A DNA stretch of 8,748 nucleotides from Deltaproteobacteria bacterium (GCA_003161515.1 PMOH01000356.1:1-8748), one strand, 5' to 3'; shown: positions 1 through 6,308, numbered from the stretch's first letter. Notes: generated by a model from the letters alone, not told the origin. Made by a program: numbers and translations.

Positions 1-2
1 AA

Positions 3-422
3 GTTTTCGAGCGCCTCGGTGGAGCGGAGGCCGGTGCGGCAGCGAGAGCATTTCTCGAGGATCCCACGCCGGAAGCAACGCGCGAGTTTCGTCGTTTATG
101 CGGCCCGCTCTATCACCGCAGTCCCCACGACCGCGACGTTGATGCGCGCACGATATGGAATGCGCGCTTGATGGCAGCGTTCCGCCGCGGTGAGAGAGAA
201 ACGATGAACTTCCTTATGGAACTACACCGGATCGAATGCCCCACGCTCGTGATGGTAGGCGAGGACGACCCGATGACGCCGGTCCCGTGCGCCGAAGAAA
301 TCGTCGCGGCGCTACCACCGAAGCTGGTGCGCTTCGAACGATTCGCCGGCGCAGGCCACGGCATCGTCGCCGATCAGCCGGACCGATTTTTCGAAGTGCT
401 CCGCAGCTTCATCGCAGCCTGA
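3..422 (+). CDS. alpha/beta hydrolase, C-terminal part (5' end outside window)
   Basis: An open frame runs from the window edge to a TGA at 420-422, giving about 139 residues of the C-terminal part of an alpha/beta-hydrolase-fold enzyme. Near the end, a strand 'CPTLVMVGEDDPMTP' carries the usual acidic residue of the triad (Asp codon 267-269). 'GAGHGI' carries the catalytic His (codon 357-359), followed by the typical closing helix 'DRFFEVLRSFIAA'. The helical segment before it (roughly 50-230) looks like the cap region of proline-iminopeptidase-like hydrolases. The nucleophile elbow with the catalytic Ser must lie upstream of the window, so substrate cannot be judged. The gene converges on the carboxylesterase with only 12 bp between stop codons, and I see no hairpin terminator there. 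The fold assignment is firm; the exact subfamily is inference. Confidence 0.85.
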   Translation, partial: VFERLGGAEAGAAARAFLEDPTPEATREFRRLCGPLYHRSPHDRDVDARTIWNARLMAAFRRGERETMNFLMELHRIECPTLVMVGEDDPMTPVPCAEEIVAALPPKLVRFERFAGAGHGIVADQPDRFFEVLRSFIAA

Positions 423-434
423 GCGGACCCAACT

Positions 435-1979
435 TTAGAGCGCGCCGAGAATTCCGCCGGGGACGTTATCCCAAGCGCGACGCTCTTCGTCGAAGGGCGC
501 GTCGGCGATAATACTGGTCTCGCCGAGAAGCATCGTTGCGCGGCGCGCCTCGGTGTATCCGGGCCATGCGCCAAGACTCACGCAACTGGGATCGCCGGTG
601 CGCGCGAACGCGAGCCACGCGTCCTGCATCTCGCCAGCGAGTCTTTCAGCCGCCGGACCCTCACCAGCAAAACGGCGCATCCCGACGAGATGGTTGGTGC
701 CAAAAATGAAGCCAAGTTCCAGAGCGTGACATGATCCCAGCGCGCCGCGCATCGCGGGCGAGCGCCAGGTGAAAAGATAGTTGTAAACGCGCTGCTCACT
801 CCGTCCGTGGATCTCCGCGAGACGCACGCCCGGCATGCGGAAGACGCGGTCGGTCTCGATCGCCGAAAATAACTCTGGCGGTGAGATTGACGCCCCGGCA
901 GTGGCCCGCGCGCGCTCGTAAGTTGCGATCACCGAGCCCGCGAAATCTGCGGTCAGCCGCTTGTTCATCCGCGCAATCAGGCCGGCCTTGTCGAGTTTCT
1001 GGGCTGAAGGATCCATTGCAGAGAACAATTTCCATTCCTCGAGATTGGACCCGACCATCACCGCGACGCCGGCCGCCGAGCCTTGCGCCACCATCTCTAT
1101 CAACTCGCGCGGTATGACGGCGCCATCCACCACCGGCTGGTAGGCCATCCCGAGCTCGCGATCGGGGGTCTTGCCGTCGGCGCCGAACACACCGGTGAGC
1201 AACTGAGCAACTGGCAGCGCGCGTATCGCATCAGCGTCGTCGGGGGAGACGCCCAGCTTTGACAGCACTCGCTCGGCCGTCCGGTTCGCCCGCGCTACCG
1301 TCGATACGGTGTCGCATGACCCGCTCTGCGCGATCGCCTTGTGGAAGAGACCGCGCGCGGACGGCATCGCCAGCAGCGCGCCGACGCTCATACCGCCGGC
1401 CGATTCACCGAAGATCGTGACGTTGTCGGGATCGCCGCCAAATTCGGCGATATTGTCGCGGACCCATTGAAGCGCGGCAATCTGGTCGAGCAGCCCTTCG
1501 TTGCCGCTGGATGGAATACGTCCGTTGGTGACGTCGTTGAGACGCAGAAAGCCGAGCGGCCCGAGGCGGTAATTAATCGTGACAATGACCACGTCGCCGC
1601 GCCGGGCGAGAACCGAGCCGTTGTAAATTTCCTGCGAGCCGGCGCCGATCGTGAATCCGCCGCCATGAATCCAGACCATCACGGGTCGTCGTGCGCGATC
1701 GAGCCCCGCAGTCCACACATTTAGATTCAGGCAATCTTCCGAGTGCGCTTGATCGATCTTCATCGCGGCGAGGGCCTGGTTGGTGACTGAGTTTTGATGG
1801 GCGACCGCGCCAAAGCGCCGCGCGTCGCGAACGCCAGTCCAGGCCGGTGGCTTCTTGGGAGGAAGCCATCGCCGAACGCCGTCAGTGGCGGCGGCGAATG
1901 GCACTCCCTTGAAGACGAACAGCCCGGCTTGCTCCTCACCTTCGAGTCTTCCCCAGCGAGTCGAGACGATCGCGCTCAT
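435..1979 (-). CDS. type-B carboxylesterase (carboxylesterase/lipase family)
   Basis: A 514-residue protein, the usual length for the carboxylesterase type-B family, which hydrolyses carboxylic esters through a Ser-His-Glu triad. Visible landmarks in order: 'FKGVPFA' near residue 23; 'EDCLNLNVW' (81-89), the family signature; oxyanion-hole 'HGGGF' (105-109); 'GDPDNVTIFGESAGG' with nucleophile Ser193; 'GSNLEEW' with the probable acid Glu315; and 'SCHALEL' with the probable catalytic His418. All catalytic elements are present, so it should be active. No signal peptide is visible, suggesting a cytoplasmic enzyme. The ATG has an AGGA-type ribosome site about 8-12 bases upstream. It is the last gene of the minus-strand run, 20 bp after the BON gene, so co-transcription is likely. 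Natural substrate is unknown; para-nitrobenzyl-esterase-like relatives act on many xenobiotic and lipid esters. Confidence 0.93.
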   Translation of the reverse strand: MSAIVSTRWGRLEGEEQAGLFVFKGVPFAAATDGVRRWLPPKKPPAWTGVRDARRFGAVAHQNSVTNQALAAMKIDQAHSEDCLNLNVWTAGLDRARRPVMVWIHGGGFTIGAGSQEIYNGSVLARRGDVVIVTINYRLGPLGFLRLNDVTNGRIPSSGNEGLLDQIAALQWVRDNIAEFGGDPDNVTIFGESAGGMSVGALLAMPSARGLFHKAIAQSGSCDTVSTVARANRTAERVLSKLGVSPDDADAIRALPVAQLLTGVFGADGKTPDRELGMAYQPVVDGAVIPRELIEMVAQGSAAGVAVMVGSNLEEWKLFSAMDPSAQKLDKAGLIARMNKRLTADFAGSVIATYERARATAGASISPPELFSAIETDRVFRMPGVRLAEIHGRSEQRVYNYLFTWRSPAMRGALGSCHALELGFIFGTNHLVGMRRFAGEGPAAERLAGEMQDAWLAFARTGDPSCVSLGAWPGYTEARRATMLLGETSIIADAPFDEERRAWDNVPGGILGAL

Positions 1980-1999
1980 CAGTTATGTCCTGATGCGCT

Positions 2000-2413
2000 C
2001 TAGCTCTGAGGAACTGAAGGGTCCACCTGCAGGTCGTTGGTAACATTTCGCACGCCGCTCGCATCCTTGGCGATCGCTACCGCACGCGATACAACGTTCG
2101 AATCGTGTACGCGGCCTTGCAGGGTCACGATGCCGGCGGTTGTGGTGACGTGAATCTGTCCGGATCTCATGTCCTTGGCAGCGGCCAGATTTGTTTTCAC
2201 CGCTGTTGTGATAGCCGTGTCATCCACCGCGGTAACCGCGCCGTGATAGGCATTCTGCGTCGCGCTTTCCGTGTCTTCGCCTGCCTGATGCATCGAAGTG
2301 CTGGCAGGAACGCCGGAGCCGGCGCTCGTATCCTGTGCGATAGCCGGAATTGCCAGTCCAAATCCTAGAACTATCGCCGGTACAATTGCCAATATCTTGT
2401 TCTTGCTACTCAT
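2000..2413 (-). CDS. BON-domain periplasmic protein with signal peptide
   Basis: A 137-residue protein. Residues 1-26 form a clear Sec signal peptide: a Lys near the N-terminus, a hydrophobic core, then 'AIA' before Gln27. A Ser/Thr/Gly-rich linker (about 27-62) leads to one BON domain (about 65-132). The domain shows the family pattern of a helix, 'IHVTTTAGIVTLQGRV' with a conserved Gly at 100, a second helix, and 'GVRNVTNDLQV' with Gly120. BON domains (OsmY and related proteins) are thought to bind phospholipid or protein surfaces in the periplasm and are often stress-induced. OsmY has two BON domains, this protein one. The ATG at 2413 has a strong AAGGAG site about 8 bases upstream, which fixes the start. 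It sits between the small AAA-tail-like gene and the carboxylesterase, all in one direction. Confidence 0.9.
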   Translation of the reverse strand: MSSKNKILAIVPAIVLGFGLAIPAIAQDTSAGSGVPASTSMHQAGEDTESATQNAYHGAVTAVDDTAITTAVKTNLAAAKDMRSGQIHVTTTAGIVTLQGRVHDSNVVSRAVAIAKDASGVRNVTNDLQVDPSVPQS

Positions 2414-2466
2414 ATCACTATTCTCCTTGTTAAGTTTCAGTGTTCTTTCAGAATGGAAGTCGCGAC

Positions 2467-2874
2467 TCAGGGAAGGCTCGGTATCGCCTTTACGATTTTC
2501 AAAGTGCGTCGCACAAAGTCGGTGAGCTCATTGACGTCGAGCGGGCGAGCGGCGGTGCCGTTGGAATCAGGGCCGCGGTAATGTCCCTGCGAGAAAGCGT
2601 GGATGGCGTCGAGCTCGTCGAGAAGCTCGCATGCCGGATGCTGCGCGCCGGTGGTGCGGATTTTCTCGATGATGCACGCCAGCGAGTCATCCGAATCGAA
2701 GAACGACGGATATGTGTAAGTGCAGTAAGTCTCGACGACGAACCGCATCTTCGTGACAATATCCTGTGGCCGGCCCTCTCCGGTTTTGTAGAAATACAAA
2801 AGATCGATGATCGCGGACGCGACCCGCGATTTTCGCGGATCCTCGAGGCCAATATCTACGGTTTGTAACGTCAC
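2467..2874 (-). CDS. small protein resembling the C-terminal tail of AAA_13/COG4694-type ATPases
   Basis: A 135-residue protein with a GTG start; AGGTG lies just upstream, and an in-frame stop at 2902-2904 blocks any long N-terminal extension. GC-rich third positions support coding on this strand rather than the + strand frame that mirrors it. No signal peptide or membrane segment is seen. The pattern 'MRFVVETYCTYTYPSFF' (43-59), an acidic/helical spacer, 'LLDELDAIHAFSQGHYRG' (84-101) and a final helix 'NELTDFVRRTLKIVKAI' (115-131) resembles the conserved helical end of SMC-like AAA_13/COG4694 ATPases (RloC-type and related). Those proteins read roughly 'R-LLE-YL-F-FP', then 'L-ELN-F---HH', then a closing helix. 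No Walker motifs or coiled coil are present, and the 57 bp before the next gene leave no room for them. It is either a free-standing module or a remnant of a larger gene. The resemblance is from memory, so function stays open. Confidence 0.72.
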   Translation of the reverse strand: MTLQTVDIGLEDPRKSRVASAIIDLLYFYKTGEGRPQDIVTKMRFVVETYCTYTYPSFFDSDDSLACIIEKIRTTGAQHPACELLDELDAIHAFSQGHYRGPDSNGTAARPLDVNELTDFVRRTLKIVKAIPSLP

Positions 2875-2931
2875 TCGACACCTGTTCTTACCGAAGCCTG
2901 TTTACTGTTAAAAAAAGCAAATGCACGAGCC

Positions 2932-3492
2932 TTACTTCATGCTGGTGCGATTGTTTGCGGGATTCTCGGAACTGCCCATCGCTGCGTCGTGCTGCAGGTT
3001 CTCGGTCATCGCAAGGTTCGCCTTCAGGATCGGAAGCGTCTGGCCGATGTAGAGCTGCATGTCGCGATCGTTCCTGAAACTGCGACTGGCGGTTTTGAAT
3101 GTTTCGATCGCGCCCTTCTGATCGCGAACAGATCTGGCAAAGAACGCGGCGTTGAAGGCGCCGCCGTTCAATTTCGACATTTCGTCGTTGGCAGCGGTGT
3201 CCTTTTTGTACTCGTTCAGCGTGATCTTCCGCGAATCAGCGAGCGCCTTGACCGCTTCCTGGTTGGCTTTGAAATCGCCGGTCATCGTATCCGCCATCGT
3301 GATCATGGCCTGATTGTCTCCCGCCTTGCTGCGCAGCATTGTCGCCGCGTCCTGTTGTTCGTTGTTCATCTGATTGGCGCCGTTCAGCAACCTCATCGCA
3401 TCTATCGCATCGCGCGATGCGGCGGAGGCCAAATTCGGAATAGTAAGTGCACTTACTAGTGCGAGCAGCGCGGTAGTTGATTTCAAGTTCAT
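2932..3492 (-). CDS. DUF4142 family protein, exported, variant lacking the usual histidines
   Basis: A 186-residue protein. Residues 1-24 are a signal peptide ending 'ASA', so the protein is probably periplasmic or envelope-associated. The rest is helical and matches the DUF4142 layout: a first helix pair around 'NNEQQDAATMLRSKAGDN' (43-60), 'MTGDFKANQEAV' (70-81), 'KLNGGAFNAAFFARSVRDQKGAIETF' (107-132, written as the span only) and 'TLPILKANLAM' (152-162). DUF4142 is a ferritin-like four-helix family of unknown function, often found with stress and envelope genes. In this copy the three usual His positions appear as Asp73, Gln125 and Asn159. The ATG at 3492 is preceded by CTAAGGAG, an excellent ribosome site. 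It is the first gene of the minus-strand run and is divergent from the FAAL across a 937-bp gap. Confidence 0.82.
   Translation of the reverse strand: MNLKSTTALLALVSALTIPNLASAASRDAIDAMRLLNGANQMNNEQQDAATMLRSKAGDNQAMITMADTMTGDFKANQEAVKALADSRKITLNEYKKDTAANDEMSKLNGGAFNAAFFARSVRDQKGAIETFKTASRSFRNDRDMQLYIGQTLPILKANLAMTENLQHDAAMGSSENPANNRTSMK
3441..3458. repeat. 18-bp perfect palindrome inside the DUF4142 signal-peptide codons
   Basis: TAGTAAGTG is followed immediately by its exact reverse complement CACTTACTA. It lies about 35 bp downstream of the DUF4142 start codon, within the codons for the hydrophobic core of the signal peptide. A site like this could bind a dimeric regulator or form a hairpin in the mRNA. 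It could also be chance, constrained by Leu/Val/Ser/Ala/Thr codons. Confidence 0.6.
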
Positions 3493-3500
3493 GTCGGTGT

Positions 3501-3506
3501 CTCCTT
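3501..3506 (-). promoter_or_regulatory. ribosome binding site of the DUF4142 gene (AAGGAG)
   Basis: On the minus strand CTAAGGAGACACCGACATG places a perfect AAGGAG 8 bases before the ATG at 3492. This makes that ATG, which also begins a proper signal peptide, the start. Confidence 0.8.
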
Positions 3507-3664
3507 AGTACATTAGTGAGTATAGTTCTGCGGATCACTGACGATACTCCTTGGTGGGCAAATATACATCTTCAAGGCGTCTGTCTTCGTTATTCGGATA
3601 ACCAAACATAGCGTCAGTGGCTTGTTTTGGTGGCCTTCGGCAAAGACGAGGTGTTTCTCAGTTG

Positions 3665-3692
3665 AATAGTCAGTATGTGGCGAATGACTATT
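3665..3692. repeat. 8-bp inverted repeat AATAGTCA / TGACTATT, possible operator
   Basis: AATAGTCA (3665-3672) and its exact reverse complement TGACTATT (3685-3692) are separated by 12 bp. The half-site recurs in a nearby 10-bp palindrome AATAGCTATT (3707-3716). The centre-to-centre distance of 20 bp is about two helical turns, which suits a dimeric DNA-binding protein. Function is inferred only from symmetry and position in the divergent intergenic region. Confidence 0.4.
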
Positions 3693-4158
3693 TGATGTGA
3701 CTTCAGAATAGCTATTGAGGATTAGTAATTGACGCTTCGTCAGTGGGATGATGGGGCGCCGATAGCCGGTCGCTGGCAGTCTCACGCACTACGCGACGGT
3801 CTCTGGGCGTACCTGCTGATTTGTCTTCAGCCTTGGGATTCTGAAACGAAGAAAAAAGAAGGCACGCTGGGCTTCACCATGAGGGCATGTGGCCGCGCGT
3901 GCCTTCGGATCGCGGGAGGCGAAACCGACGATCTCTATTTAATAATAATCGGCGGTTGATGCCATCCGCGATGAGTTACGGAAGGAACGACTTCGAACGT
4001 TCTGATGTCTCACGGCACATTTTGCAGTCGAGACGCGCGCCGGGTGTAGCCGGGCAGGTTACGAGTACGACGTGCGAAATGTGCCTCAGTCACAAGGTCC
4101 GGTGTTCCCTCAAGAACGTAAAAATTCGACCAATCGCGACATTACCTTGCTTCCGACG

Positions 4159-4172
4159 CTGGGCGCGCCCAG
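4159..4172. repeat. 14-bp perfect palindrome CTGGGCG/CGCCCAG
   Basis: A perfect GC-rich self-complementary 14-mer (it contains GGCGCGCC) lies in the intergenic region 258 bp before the FAAL start. It has no loop bases, so it would act better as a duplex site than as a tight hairpin. No T-run follows on either strand, so it is not a standard intrinsic terminator. Confidence 0.45.
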
Positions 4173-4181
4173 ACTTGACTG

Positions 4182-4227
4182 GTCAGGACCGACATATGAA
4201 TCGGGTCCGACTTTGATCCGGTCTGAC
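4182..4227 (+). repeat. competing inverted repeats upstream of FAAL
   Basis: GTCAGGACCG (4182-4191) can pair with CGGTCTGAC (4219-4227), giving nine pairs with one bulged G. The overlapping GGACCGA (4186-4192) can instead pair with TCGGGTCC (4201-4208) with one bulge. The two pairings exclude each other because they share 4186-4191. This is visible complementarity; whether the region is transcribed is unknown. Confidence 0.35.
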
Positions 4228-4384
4228 TGTGGGCGTTCCTCTCGCCTTCGACCACTTTCCGACAGGCCAACGCTAACCTTTTAGAAACGAAGGCCCGTAG
4301 AGGCTCTCATGATACCGCCTCATCTGTCGCAGGCGGAACCGATTCTTCGCAATCGCGACAGTTGGAGCTCTCGATAGGGTAATC

Positions 4385-4399
4385 CCACGAGATTCGTGG
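4385..4399 (+). promoter_or_regulatory. short hairpin in the FAAL leader (CCACGA-GAT-TCGTGG)
   Basis: A perfect 6-bp stem with a 3-nt loop ends 30 bp before the FAAL start codon and 15 bp before its ribosome site. It could be a small dyad operator or an mRNA leader hairpin. No poly-T follows, so it is not a simple terminator. Confidence 0.4.
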
Positions 4400-4415
4400 C
4401 GTCTATCCAGTACAC

Positions 4416-4420
4416 AAGGG
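4416..4420 (+). promoter_or_regulatory. ribosome binding site supporting a TTG start for FAAL (AAGGG)
   Basis: AAGGG ends 9 bases before the TTG at 4430. In-frame sequence upstream to the stop at 4310-4312 has no ATG or GTG, so TTG is the best start. It also gives the short N-terminus expected for this family. Confidence 0.55.
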
Positions 4421-4429
4421 TCAGCAACG

Positions 4430-6298
4430 TTGAATCCAACTCGCGCCAAACTTTCAAGCTTAGTCGAACTTCCTCGATTGCGGGCGCTCGAACAGCCAGA
4501 GCACCGGATTTACACCTACCTTACCGACGGGGAAACTGAAGGAGCGCACCTGACCTATGGGGCTTTAGACAGGCAGGCACGGGCTATTGCTGCGCTGCTC
4601 CAGAGCTGTCAAGCAAGCGGCGAGCGGGCACTATTGCTCTATCCAGCAGGTCTCGAGTTCATCTCAGCTTTTTTCGGATGCCTATACGCCGGGGTGATCG
4701 CAGTGCCGCTGCCGCCGCCGAATACGGCACAGCCGCAGCGTGCGCTCTCACGGTTTGGCGCAATCGCGAACGACGCTCAACCGACAGTAGTGCTGAGCAC
4801 TTCGTCGATCCTCGCGAAGATCGAGGGTGTGTTCACTCAAGCTCCCGGGCTGCGCACGCTGCGTTGGATTGCGACCGACAAGACCGCATGCAACCTCGCG
4901 GACGAATGGCGCGATCCGGCCGCGACGTGCGACACGCTGGCTTTGATCCAGTACACCTCGGGCTCCACTGCGATACCGCGGGGCGTGATGGTCAGTCATG
5001 GGAACCTGCTCGAGAACTCCGCTCACATCGACCAGGCATTTGAGATTTCGCCGGACGACGTATCGGTCACGTGGTTGCCGGTTTTCCATGACATGGGACT
5101 CACCAATGGAATTATCCAACCTATGTATCGAGGGCGTGAGTGCGTTCTCATGCCGCCGCAATCCTTTCTTCAGCGGCCGGTGCGATGGCTGCAGGCAGTT
5201 TCGAAGTACAAGGCCACTATCAGTGGAGGCCCTAACTTCGCGTACGAAATGTGCGCTCGCAAGATTACTCCGGAGCAGCGAAGTGCGCTCGACCTTAGCA
5301 GTTGGAAGTTGGCGTACAATGGCGCCGAGCCGGTCCGTGCCGACACGCTGAAGCGGTTTGCTGCGGCCTTTGATCCTTGTGGCTTCCGTCCAAACTTTTT
5401 CTATCCCTGTTACGGACTCGCCGAGGCGACGCTGATGGTTTCGGGAGGCTTTGTTAAAGATGAACCGATACTGCGCACGATGCAGGTGTCAGAGCTCGAA
5501 CACAACCACAACAGTGTCGTCCAGGTCTTCGACCGTCGGACGAACGTCCGCACCCTGGTTGGCAGCGGCCATGCGGTGGCGGACACGAGGATCGTTATAG
5601 TTGATCCGCAGTCGTTGACGGCGTGCGCCTCCGACGAGGTCGGCGAGATTTGGGTCTCGGCTCCGAGCGTGGCCCACGGCTATTGGAACCGGCCCGAGGA
5701 AACCGAGCTCACCTTCCACGCCTACCTGGCAGATAGCGGCGAAGGTCCGTTTCTGCGCACCGGAGATTTGGGATTCCTCGGCGATGGCGAGTTGTTCGTC
5801 ACCGGGCGCTTGAAGGATCTGATCATCATCGGTGGCCGCAACCTCTATCCGCAGGAAATTGAACTGACTGTGCAGCAGAGCCATCCCGCGGTGCGGCCGG
5901 CTTGTTGCGCGGCGTTCTCGGTCGAGGTCGCGGATGAAGAACGGCTAATCGTCGCTGCGGAAGTGGAACCTCGCTACGCGACGAATCTGCATTCGGCCAA
6001 TGGAAACGGGAACGGCAACGGGCATAGCAATGGAAATGGGAACGGCAACGGCAACGGACACCGCAACGGCAATTGGAATGGCAACGGAACTTCGCATCCG
6101 CATCACAACGGGCGGCTGCCGCTCGACGTCGATGCGTTGGTGCGTGCTATCCGGCGCGCGGTTGCTGAAGAGCATGACGTGAGAGTGCACGCCGTTCTGC
6201 TGTTGCGCGCCGGTAGCATGCCAAAGACTTCCAGCGGCAAGCTCGAGCGCCGCGCATGCCAGGCCGGTTTTCTCGACGGCACCCTCGCCAGCCTCTGA
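4430..6298 (+). CDS. fatty acyl-AMP ligase (FAAL), ANL superfamily
   Basis: A 622-residue adenylating enzyme that activates a fatty acid with ATP to acyl-AMP and, in this setting, passes it to the carrier domain of the next gene. Motifs: P-loop 'YTSGSTAIPRGVMVSH' (175-190), 'WLPVFHDMGL' (215-224), 'SFLQRPVRWL' (245-254), 'NGAEPVR' (297-303), 'YGLAEATLMVSGG' (328-340), 'LRTGDLGF' (442-449), 'GRLKDLIIIGGRNLYPQEIE' (459-478) and the catalytic lysine in 'PKTSSGKLERR' (Lys604). FAAL rather than acyl-CoA ligase is supported by 'HDMGL', 'SFLQRPVRWL', 'NGAEPVR' and extra sequence at about 345-378, where FAALs carry their specific insertion. Residues 524-553 are an unusual Asn-Gly repeat followed by a His cluster (556-559). 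It lies in the C-terminal subdomain between the 'LIVAAEVEP' strand and the 'DVDALVRAIRRAVAEEHDV' helix. The start is TTG. The stop is 10 bp from the PKS start, so the two are surely co-transcribed. Confidence 0.95.
   Translation: MNPTRAKLSSLVELPRLRALEQPEHRIYTYLTDGETEGAHLTYGALDRQARAIAALLQSCQASGERALLLYPAGLEFISAFFGCLYAGVIAVPLPPPNTAQPQRALSRFGAIANDAQPTVVLSTSSILAKIEGVFTQAPGLRTLRWIATDKTACNLADEWRDPAATCDTLALIQYTSGSTAIPRGVMVSHGNLLENSAHIDQAFEISPDDVSVTWLPVFHDMGLTNGIIQPMYRGRECVLMPPQSFLQRPVRWLQAVSKYKATISGGPNFAYEMCARKITPEQRSALDLSSWKLAYNGAEPVRADTLKRFAAAFDPCGFRPNFFYPCYGLAEATLMVSGGFVKDEPILRTMQVSELEHNHNSVVQVFDRRTNVRTLVGSGHAVADTRIVIVDPQSLTACASDEVGEIWVSAPSVAHGYWNRPEETELTFHAYLADSGEGPFLRTGDLGFLGDGELFVTGRLKDLIIIGGRNLYPQEIELTVQQSHPAVRPACCAAFSVEVADEERLIVAAEVEPRYATNLHSANGNGNGNGHSNGNGNGNGNGHRNGNWNGNGTSHPHHNGRLPLDVDALVRAIRRAVAEEHDVRVHAVLLLRAGSMPKTSSGKLERRACQAGFLDGTLASL
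5999..6088 (+). repeat. hexanucleotide repeat coding for an Asn-Gly tract
   Basis: Imperfect 6-bp units of the form AAC/AAT-GGN encode 12 Asn-Gly dipeptides in about 30 residues, interrupted by His-Ser, His-Arg and one Asn-Trp. The layout is four NG, HS, five NG, HR, NG, NW, NG, NG. The degenerate units suggest past slippage expansion followed by mutation. The tract is in frame and leaves the downstream catalytic lysine motif intact. Confidence 0.9.
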
Positions 6299-6301
6299 GG
6301 T
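6297..6301 (+). promoter_or_regulatory. PKS ribosome binding site overlapping the FAAL stop (GAGGT)
   Basis: GAGGT begins inside the FAAL TGA stop codon and ends 7 bases before the PKS ATG at 6309. This arrangement favours translational coupling, so the ligase and its acceptor carrier protein would be made together. Confidence 0.65.
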
Positions 6302-6308
6302 AACAGCG

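Larger units (their letters stand above)
3493..4429. other. 937-bp intergenic control region between divergent DUF4142 and FAAL genes
   Basis: No open frame here has homology I recognise, a good ribosome site and coding-like composition together, so I call no gene. The left part (3541-3740) is about 44 percent GC by hand count, clearly lower than the flanking genes. It holds three CGTCAGTG copies and a cluster of AATAG/CTATT dyads. The right part (4150-4400) is GC-richer with several dyads that could fold in RNA. No convincing -35/-10 pair was found in either direction. A TATACT hexamer (minus strand, 3524-3519) sits upstream of the DUF4142 start but lacks a good -35. No tRNA, CRISPR or insertion sequence is visible. 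Confidence 0.7.

Noticed and set aside
2440..2868. Plus-strand frame of 142 codons opposite the small AAA-tail-like gene
   Set aside because: The minus-strand reading has the GC-rich third positions, a plausible start and a family-like pattern; the plus frame is its mirror.
2905..2931. Possible terminator after the DUF4142 gene: seven T residues on the minus strand
   Set aside because: The bases before the T-run form only a 3-bp GCA/TGC stem, too weak for an intrinsic terminator.
3236..3538. GTG with a good AAGGAG just upstream, opening a minus-strand frame that overlaps the DUF4142 gene
   Set aside because: Its product is an out-of-frame reading of the DUF4142 codons. The ribosome-like site could serve a short leader peptide, but nothing else supports it.
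3513..3785. Minus-strand open frame of 90 codons upstream of the DUF4142 gene
   Set aside because: It lies in the AT-richer control region, has unbiased codon use, no ribosome site and no recognisable motif.
4175..4200. TTGACT followed by TATGAA as a sigma-70 promoter for the FAAL gene
   Set aside because: The spacing is only 14 bp and the -10 match is poor, so I do not call it.
3887..4216. Plus-strand open frame in the intergenic region with a 'CEMCLSHKVRC' cysteine pattern resembling a zinc cluster
   Set aside because: No ribosome site before any start, no family match, and the pattern resembles a fungal Zn2Cys6 motif only by chance; composition is not coding-like.
4604..4984. FAAL P-loop deviates from the common STGxPKG (reads STAIPRG)
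   Set aside because: Established FAALs vary here (for example STRTPAG in mycobacterial FadD proteins), and all other motifs including Lys604 are intact, so inactivity is not implied.
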